Below are positions 58,502 to 64,000 of a DNA stretch of 64,000 bases, piece by piece. The position numbers were made by a program, and so were the translations under genes. How positions within the stretch are numbered: position 1 is the first letter of the stretch; each line of letters opens with the position of its first letter. The stretch is from Pseudenterobacter timonensis (GTDB lineage: Bacteria; Pseudomonadota; Gammaproteobacteria; Enterobacterales; Enterobacteriaceae). The stretch lies in NCBI RefSeq assembly GCF_900021175.1, contig NZ_FCOP01000011.1:682001-746000 (forward strand). The letters are read 5' to 3'. The notes under the pieces were generated by a model. The model did no database searches. It worked only from the letters and a program-made list of their open reading frames with translations, and was not told where the DNA came from.

Positions 58502-59668
58502 TCAGGTCGCGGGGATGACCCGGGCTTTATTTTCGCTCAGTTCGGTCACAAGCTTATTAACCCCGTCGCTCATGTTAATGAAGCGGGTGGTTGGCGAACG
58601 GGTAACGACCACAAAGGCACCCACGTTATATTGTGGAATCATCGCCATATAGGTGATAAACCCGCCGCCGCCGCCCGTTTTTTGAATGATACCCGGGCGA
58701 CCCTCTTTCGGCGCCATATAGACCCAGCCCAGACCCAGCGCGTCAGCTTTCCCCGGTACGTCCATGCCGATAACCCGGTGCAGCTGATTGCGTTTGTAGA
58801 TCAGCGTCTGCATGCGGTCAGCCTGGTTGCTGCGGGCGTAAAAATCGGAGGAGAGAAACTGCTGCATCCAGCGCATCATATCCCCGGGAGTAGAGTAAAC
58901 CCCACCGCTCCCGATGGCTGCCAGCGTATTATTGCAAGGGCTGGCTCCTTTTTCGGCAACCATCAGGCGCTTACACTGGTCCGGGGAAGGGGTGAAGGTA
59001 GTATCTTTCATCCCCAATGGACGGGTGATCTGCTCTTCAAAGAGCTGAGGGTAGGGTTTTCCCGCTGCCGTCGCCAGCGCATCCGCCAGCAGATCAAACG
59101 CCAGGTTGGAGTAAGCGGCCTGCGAGCCGGGGGCCGCTTTCAGCGTCGCGGTGGAGAGATATTTCCAGCGCTGTTCGCGCGTCGGCCAGACAAAAACCGG
59201 GCGATGCGGTGCGCCGCCCGGCTGCTCACGCGGCAGGGCGCTGGTGTGAGTCGCCAGGTTGACCAGCTCAATGGGCGTCCCCTGATAAGTCGGCACGCGC
59301 GCGCCGGGCGGCGCATATTTACTTAATGGATCGTCGAGCCGTACCACGCCTTGATCAAGCAGCTTCACCAGCATTTCGCTGGTCATCAGCTTGGTTAACG
59401 ACGCGATGCGGATAACAGAATCGAGCTGCGGGTGCACATTGTTGCCCGGGCGAGTTTCACCGAAGCTGCGAAAAACGCGCTGATTGCCGTCAATCACCAC
59501 CAGCGCCATGCCGGTGGCGCCGCTGCCGTAGTAGATCAGGTTGGCGTAACGGTCGGCAATGTCGGAAGCGAGTTCAGGCGCCGTCAGCGGCTGAGCAGCC
59601 TGCGCGGCGTTCAGCGTAAAGGCAAAGAGTGCGGCAAGAGAAAACAGACAACGTTTCAACGAAAGCAT
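58502..59668 (-). CDS. ampH: AmpH, D-alanyl-D-alanine carboxypeptidase/endopeptidase
   Basis: Periplasmic class C-type penicillin-binding protein active in peptidoglycan remodelling. 388 residues with signal peptide (about 1-24, AQA-AQ). Catalytic motifs: SLTK (nucleophile Ser), YSN and KTGG. E. coli AmpH is 385 residues; the few additional N-terminal residues come from starting at the ATG at 59668, and a TTG three codons later is also possible. It is divergent from sbmA, as in E. coli. Confidence 0.94.
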   Translation of the reverse strand: MLSLKRCLFSLAALFAFTLNAAQAAQPLTAPELASDIADRYANLIYYGSGATGMALVVIDGNQRVFRSFGETRPGNNVHPQLDSVIRIASLTKLMTSEMLVKLLDQGVVRLDDPLSKYAPPGARVPTYQGTPIELVNLATHTSALPREQPGGAPHRPVFVWPTREQRWKYLSTATLKAAPGSQAAYSNLAFDLLADALATAAGKPYPQLFEEQITRPLGMKDTTFTPSPDQCKRLMVAEKGASPCNNTLAAIGSGGVYSTPGDMMRWMQQFLSSDFYARSNQADRMQTLIYKRNQLHRVIGMDVPGKADALGLGWVYMAPKEGRPGIIQKTGGGGGFITYMAMIPQYNVGAFVVVTRSPTTRFINMSDGVNKLVTELSENKARVIPAT

Positions 59669-60000
59669 CCAGGTAGTGAATGAAAAATCTTAAGCGTATT
59701 TATACTACTAAACGGCCCGTTGCAAAGGACCAATCAGCATAACGATAGCGGGAAAAGCGTAACCGTGGGTTAATTACACAATTTTATACTCAGTGAATCT
59801 CCCATTTTGTGACTTCGGGCTTATGATAGGCCCTTCAGGCCGCGGCGAAATCAACCGAAACAATTCCTGTACGGTAGAAAGCGAACTAACCGGCGCGCGT
59901 CGGGTCTGATTTTTTTGCGCGAGGCGGCGAGCGGCGCGCGCAATTTCGTTTGGCCAGATGTTGTACGCAGCAACAGCCATAACAACAAGAAGGAAGCACC
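59669..60000. promoter_or_regulatory. Divergent ampH/sbmA intergenic region
   Basis: 332 bases without a gene. The sigma-E-like promoter of sbmA lies at 59883-59909, followed by a leader of about 85 bases with an AAGGAAGC ribosome site before the ATG. The ampH promoter must lie at the left; no strong hexamers are seen. Confidence 0.6.
59883..59909 (+). promoter_or_regulatory. Sigma-E-type promoter of sbmA-yaiW
   Basis: GAACTAA (59883-59889), a 15-base spacer and TCTGA (59905-59909) fit the extracytoplasmic stress sigma factor consensus GGAACTT-N15/16-TCTGA. The sbmA-yaiW operon is a known sigma-E target in E. coli. Confidence 0.75.
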
Positions 60001-61221
60001 ATGTTTAACTCTTTTTTCCCAAAGCCAGGGCCATTCTTTCTCTCGGCGTTTATTTGGGCGCTCATCGCTGTCATCTTCTGGCAGGCCGGGGGCGGCGCGT
60101 GGCTTGAACATCTCGTTGGCGCAACGGGGGATGTCCCCATCAGCGCCGCGCGTTTTTGGTCGAAAAGCTATCTGCTGTTTTATGCCTATTACGCCGTTTG
60201 CGTGGGGCTGTTTGCGGCGTTCTGGTTCACCTGGTCACCGCATCGCTGGCAGTACTGGTCGATTCTCGGCACCTCGCTCATCATCTTTGTCACCTGGTTT
60301 CTGGTGGAGGTGGGGGTCGCGGTCAACGCCTGGTATGCCCCGTTCTACGACCTGATCCAGACAGCCTTAAGCGCGCCGCATAAAGTCTCCATTAACCAGT
60401 TCTATCGCGAAGTGGGCATCTTTCTGGGGATCGCGTTGATTGCCGTGGTGATCGGCGTCCTGAATAACTTCTTCGTCAGTCACTACGTCTTCCGCTGGCG
60501 TACCGCCATGAATGAACACTATATGGCGCACTGGCAGCATCTGCGCCATATCGAGGGCGCCGCCCAGCGTGTGCAGGAAGATACCATGCGCTTTGCCTCC
60601 ACCCTGGAGGATATGGGCGTGAGCTTTATCAACGCCATTATGACCTTGATCGCCTTTTTGCCGGTGCTGGTCACGCTCTCCGCCCACGTGCCGGAGCTGC
60701 CCATTATCGGCCATCTGCCCTATGGTCTGGTGATTGCCGCGATTGTCTGGTCGCTGATGGGCACCGGCCTGCTGGCCATCGTCGGGATCAAGCTGCCGGG
60801 GCTGGAGTTTAAAAACCAGCGTGTGGAGGCGGCCTACCGTAAAGAGCTGGTCTACGGGGAGGACGATCCGCAGCGTGCGTCGCCGCCAACCGTTCGCGAG
60901 CTGTTCAGCGCGGTGCGCCGTAACTATTTCCGCCTCTACTTCCACTATATGTATTTCAATATCGCCCGTATTTTGTATCTGCAGGTGGATAACGTTTTCG
61001 GTTTGTTCCTGCTGTTTCCCTCCATCGTCGCGGGTACGATTACCCTCGGCCTGATGACCCAGATCACCAACGTATTCGGCCAGGTGCGCGGTTCGTTCCA
61101 GTATCTGATAAGCTCCTGGACTACGCTGGTTGAGCTGATGTCCATCTACAAGCGTCTGCGCAGCTTTGAGCGCGAGCTGGACGGCAAAAACATTCAGGAA
61201 GTGACCCATACCTTAGGCTAA
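60001..61221 (+). CDS. sbmA: SbmA, peptide antibiotic transporter
   Basis: 406 residues, the E. coli length. Inner-membrane, proton-driven dimeric transporter with several helices that imports microcin B17, microcin J25, bleomycin and proline-rich peptides; no ATPase domain, in line with the SbmA/BacA family. Family features such as an N-terminal amphipathic start ([13 protein letters not shown]) and the segment [11 protein letters not shown] are clear. It forms an operon with yaiW (14-base gap). Confidence 0.97.
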   Translation: MFNSFFPKPGPFFLSAFIWALIAVIFWQAGGGAWLEHLVGATGDVPISAARFWSKSYLLFYAYYAVCVGLFAAFWFTWSPHRWQYWSILGTSLIIFVTWFLVEVGVAVNAWYAPFYDLIQTALSAPHKVSINQFYREVGIFLGIALIAVVIGVLNNFFVSHYVFRWRTAMNEHYMAHWQHLRHIEGAAQRVQEDTMRFASTLEDMGVSFINAIMTLIAFLPVLVTLSAHVPELPIIGHLPYGLVIAAIVWSLMGTGLLAIVGIKLPGLEFKNQRVEAAYRKELVYGEDDPQRASPPTVRELFSAVRRNYFRLYFHYMYFNIARILYLQVDNVFGLFLLFPSIVAGTITLGLMTQITNVFGQVRGSFQYLISSWTTLVELMSIYKRLRSFERELDGKNIQEVTHTLG

Positions 61222-61235
61222 AACAGGAAGTAGCT

Positions 61236-62336
61236 ATGACATATGCCATATCCCGCGTATTACCCTTATCGCTGCTGGCGGCGCTGGTGCTGGCGGGCTG
61301 CGCCGGGAAAGAGGCTGCCCCGCTGAAAAAAGGCGAGAAGCCGGTGGATGTGGCAACCGTAGTGCGGCAAAAAATGCCGGCCAGCGTGAAGGACCGTGAC
61401 GACTGGGCCATCGTGCTGGCTAAGACCTTTGAGAGCCAGAAAATCGCCCCCACCGAGGAGAACGTCTGCTCGGTGCTGGCGGTAGCGCAGCAGGAGTCGA
61501 TGTATCAGTCCGATCCCGCGGTGCCGGGACTCAATAAAATCGCCTGGAAGGAGATCGACCGGCGGGCGGAGAAGCTGCATATACCGCTGTTTATGGTCCA
61601 TACGGCGCTGAAAATCCCCTCGCCGAACGGCAAATCTTATAGCGAGCGGCTGGATACGGTGAAGACAGAGCGCCAGCTGAGCGCGATTTTTGACGATTTC
61701 ATCAACATGGTGCCGATGGGCCAGACGCTGTTTGGCTCGCTTAACCCGGTGCATACCGGCGGGCCGATGCAGGTCAGCATCGACTTTGCGGAAAAACATA
61801 CCCGCGGCTATCCGTGGGAGATCGAGGGCACGGTGCGCCAGGAGGTCTTTTCCCTGCGCGGCGGCCTCTGGTTTGGCACCTATCATCTGCTGAACTATCC
61901 GGCCAGCTACAGCGCTCCTCTCTATCGATTCGCCGACTTTAATGCAGGATGGTACGCCAGCCGCAACGCCGCGTTCCAGAATGCAGTAAGCAAGGCGACA
62001 GGAGAGAAGCTGGCGCTCGACGGGGATCTTATCGCTTATGGTAGCGACGAGGCGGGGAGTACTGAACGGGCGGTGCGTAAGCTGGCGATTAAGCTCGATA
62101 TGAGCAACGGGGAGATTCGTCGGCAGCTGGAGAAGGGCGATAGCCAGGCGTTTGAGGAGACCGAACTCTACCAGCAGGTTTATCGGTTGGCGGAGCAGAA
62201 AAGCGGTAAAAAGCTGCCCAGAGAGGTGTTGCCGGGCATTCAGCTTGAGAGCCCGAAAATCACGCGCAATCTCACCACAGCGTGGTTTGCAAAACGCGTC
62301 GACGATCGCCGGGCTCGCTGTATGGGGCTGAATTAG
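61236..62336 (+). CDS. yaiW: YaiW, surface-exposed lipoprotein
   Basis: 366 residues (E. coli 364) of the DUF1615 family. The signal peptide ends in the lipobox LAGC with lipidated C22. In E. coli YaiW helps proline-rich peptides reach SbmA. It is co-transcribed with sbmA; its last 4 bases overlap the end of yaiY on the other strand. Confidence 0.94.
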   Translation: MTYAISRVLPLSLLAALVLAGCAGKEAAPLKKGEKPVDVATVVRQKMPASVKDRDDWAIVLAKTFESQKIAPTEENVCSVLAVAQQESMYQSDPAVPGLNKIAWKEIDRRAEKLHIPLFMVHTALKIPSPNGKSYSERLDTVKTERQLSAIFDDFINMVPMGQTLFGSLNPVHTGGPMQVSIDFAEKHTRGYPWEIEGTVRQEVFSLRGGLWFGTYHLLNYPASYSAPLYRFADFNAGWYASRNAAFQNAVSKATGEKLALDGDLIAYGSDEAGSTERAVRKLAIKLDMSNGEIRRQLEKGDSQAFEETELYQQVYRLAEQKSGKKLPREVLPGIQLESPKITRNLTTAWFAKRVDDRRARCMGLN

Positions 62337-62641
62337 CGCGAGCGGTAGTGCCGCCAGCGCAGCAGCAGCGCCACCACGCCAAGGATGGCGCAGCCCGTCA
62401 GAAACGGAATCAGGCCAAAGATGGTGCTGACGCCAAAGCCAATTTCCACGTGGGGACGGCCCGTGTCCTGCACCTGCATCAGATGTTCATACACGCCTGG
62501 CGAATGTACGAGCACATTTAAGAGCTGCGACCCCGCCCAGAAGCAGAAGAGCACGAAGAGGGCGTAGGCGATATTTCCCGGCGCAGAGGTTGTGGGTTGT
62601 TTGCCGCCGAAAATCGGCTTCGACAATGTAAAGTCTGCCAT
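62333..62641 (-). CDS. yaiY: YaiY, DUF2755 inner-membrane protein
   Basis: 102 residues, same as E. coli, with two membrane helices (about 24-46 and 70-92). Function unknown. Its ATG at 62641 has AGGTC upstream on its strand. Convergent with yaiW. Confidence 0.9.
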   Translation of the reverse strand: MADFTLSKPIFGGKQPTTSAPGNIAYALFVLFCFWAGSQLLNVLVHSPGVYEHLMQVQDTGRPHVEIGFGVSTIFGLIPFLTGCAILGVVALLLRWRHYRSR

Positions 62642-62883
62642 AAAGACCTCCCGTTAATCTCTGGAGCAGTGCCACTCAGTAAGGGGAAGTTTGACAGCAG
62701 AATGAGATTGTCAATATCAGAATCGTGTTAATTTGCTGCCAGGAATAGGCCTGAATTATCGATTTCTGTCGCATATCACAAATCAGTAACTAAGTGGTAA
62801 CTTATTAACAATTAAGATTTCCCGCATCCTCCGCAGGCCGTAAAGTGCATGCCTGGTAAACGAGGTAATCTGCCGGAGCAACC

Positions 62884-63096
62884 ATGAAACTCACATCCAA
62901 ACTTCGCCGTGACTGGCACTACTACGCCTTTGCGATTGGGCTGATCTTTATTCTTAACGGCGTTGTCGGACTGCTGGGCTTTGAGGCGAAAGGCTGGCAA
63001 ACCTATGCGGTAGGGCTGGTGACGTGGGTAATCAGCTTCTGGCTGGCGGGGCTGATTATCCGCCGCCGTCCTGAAGAGACGACGGCGGAAAAATAG
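62884..63096 (+). CDS. yaiZ: YaiZ, DUF2754 inner-membrane protein
   Basis: 70 residues with two membrane helices (about 15-33 and 40-60) and charged ends. Function unknown; the position between yaiY and ddlA matches E. coli. Only one base separates its stop from the ddlA stop on the other strand. Confidence 0.9.
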   Translation: MKLTSKLRRDWHYYAFAIGLIFILNGVVGLLGFEAKGWQTYAVGLVTWVISFWLAGLIIRRRPEETTAEK

Positions 63097-63097
63097 T

Positions 63098-64000
63098 TTA
63101 ACCGTTTACCGAGCTGCGCAGGGCGCGGTCGGCCTGATGGCGCTCCAGCGCCAGCTCAATCAGACGGGTGATTAGGTCACGATAGCTGATGCCGCTGGCC
63201 TGCCACAGTTTCGGATACATGCTGATATTGGTAAAACCAGGCAGGGTGTTGATTTCGTTAATTACCACGTCGTTATTGTCGGTTAAAAAGACATCCACGC
63301 GCGCCATACCGCAGCAGCCGAGCGTCTGGTAGGCTTCGATGGCGATCGCACGGATCTTATCATTAATCGCCGGATCCAGCGCCGCGGGAACCACAACCTG
63401 CGCCCCCTGGTCATCAATGTATTTGGTATCGTAGGAGTAAAAATCGCTGTTCAGCACCACTTCGCCGCAGGTGCTCGCCTGTGGGTAATCGTTACCCAAC
63501 ACCGCGCACTCGATCTCCCGACCTTTGATGGCCTGTTCAACCACCACCTTATGGTCAAATTCAAACGCCAGATCGACCGCTTCGCGATACTGCGCCTCGC
63601 TGGTGACTTTGCTGACGCCAACGGAGGAGCCCTGGTTAGCTGGCTTAATGAACAGCGGCAGGCCAAGCTCTTGCGCCACTTTTTCAAAAGGGTAGCGATC
63701 GCGACTGGCGCGGGTGAGGGTGACAAACGGGGCGATATGCAGCCCGGCATCGCGCAGCAGGCGCTTGGTGACATCTTTATCCATGCAGGCGGCGGAGCCC
63801 AGCACATCAGAGCCGACAAAGGGCAGGTTCGCCATGCGTAACATTCCCTGCAGGGAACCATCTTCCCCCAGGGTACCGTGGACGATAGGGAACACCACGT
63901 CGATATGCTCCAGCGCCTGCGCGTTTTGCGTATTGACCAGCTGCCCCTCTGTGCGACCCGGTACGGCCGCGACGCCGATGGGAGAAGGGTTAAGGGCGAT
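63098..64000 (-). CDS. ddlA: D-alanine--D-alanine ligase A (C-terminal 300 residues)
   Basis: ATP-grasp enzyme that makes the D-Ala-D-Ala dipeptide of peptidoglycan. The frame is open to the window edge, so about 60 N-terminal residues lie outside (E. coli DdlA 364). Visible family segments: [40 protein letters not shown] and the metal-binding [15 protein letters not shown] inside the gene at 63898 is not the real start. Confidence 0.96.
   Translation of the reverse strand: MALNPSPIGVAAVPGRTEGQLVNTQNAQALEHIDVVFPIVHGTLGEDGSLQGMLRMANLPFVGSDVLGSAACMDKDVTKRLLRDAGLHIAPFVTLTRASRDRYPFEKVAQELGLPLFIKPANQGSSVGVSKVTSEAQYREAVDLAFEFDHKVVVEQAIKGREIECAVLGNDYPQASTCGEVVLNSDFYSYDTKYIDDQGAQVVVPAALDPAINDKIRAIAIEAYQTLGCCGMARVDVFLTDNNDVVINEINTLPGFTNISMYPKLWQASGISYRDLITRLIELALERHQADRALRSSVNG

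Noticed and set aside
62700..62718. Fur-box-like sequence upstream of yaiY/yaiZ
   Set aside because: Only about 12 of 19 positions match the consensus, which is expected by chance in AT-rich DNA, and neither gene has a known iron role.

Overview
The window is chromosomal DNA from a gammaproteobacterium of the Enterobacteriaceae, close to the Enterobacter/Leclercia/Lelliottia/Klebsiella group. The evidence is a GC-rich backbone in which nearly every housekeeping protein closely resembles its E. coli counterpart in order and start site (dinB, pepD, gpt, frsA, crl, phoE, proBA, thrW tRNA, paoABCD, mmuPM, hemB, yaiV, ampH, sbmA, yaiWYZ, ddlA), plus a sodium-pumping Nqr operon that E. coli K-12 lacks. 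The species cannot be fixed from this sequence alone.

Layout. 1-3900: the 3' part of the nqr operon (nqrB-C-D-E-F-nqrM). 3998-13012: LexA-controlled dinB, pepD, gpt, frsA, crl, phoE and proBA, with REP elements and terminators between them. 13044-15677: a CHASE4-like/PAS/GGDEF/EAL protein. 15984-16059: tRNA-Thr(CGU), a classic island integration site. 16060-19480: a degraded, patchy accessory segment holding a hydrolase, an ABC permease cut to 27 codons, an AT-richer lipoprotein gene and an IS3-family transposase remnant.

19442-35211: the most interesting region. Two divergent transcription units look like one envelope-glycan machine with its own signalling. Leftward: a BcsA-like GT2 synthase, three different DUF3131 proteins, a small globin-like protein without the expected haem-binding His, a soluble hybrid histidine kinase with Hpt, and a secreted GH2 glycosidase whose 3' end runs into the IS remnant. 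Rightward: an OpgC-type acyltransferase, a probable outer-membrane barrel, a response regulator fused to a PP2C phosphatase, a STAS anti-anti-sigma-like protein and an RsbW-like kinase. A phosphorelay (kinase/Hpt to receiver-PP2C) driving a partner switch next to a polysaccharide synthase is the reading I propose. The glycan and the final target of the switch are not visible.

35363-38572: an Scs/Dsb-type thiol-redox operon (small ScsA-like membrane protein, ScsB/DsbD-like reductase, DsbG). 38657-40579: a paired small DMT transporter with a divergent LysR regulator. 40561-45831: the molybdenum aldehyde oxidoreductase genes paoABCD plus mocA; PaoA here has no Tat signal. 45984-50911: a DUF1641 protein, a GAF/GGDEF diguanylate cyclase, a YdiK-type permease and a Bcr/CflA efflux pump. 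50968-53321: mmuP-mmuM behind a MetJ operator. Then hemB, a long AT-rich gap, a YaiT-like autotransporter, iprA(yaiV), ampH, a sigma-E-type promoter driving sbmA-yaiW, yaiY, yaiZ and the 3' part of ddlA.
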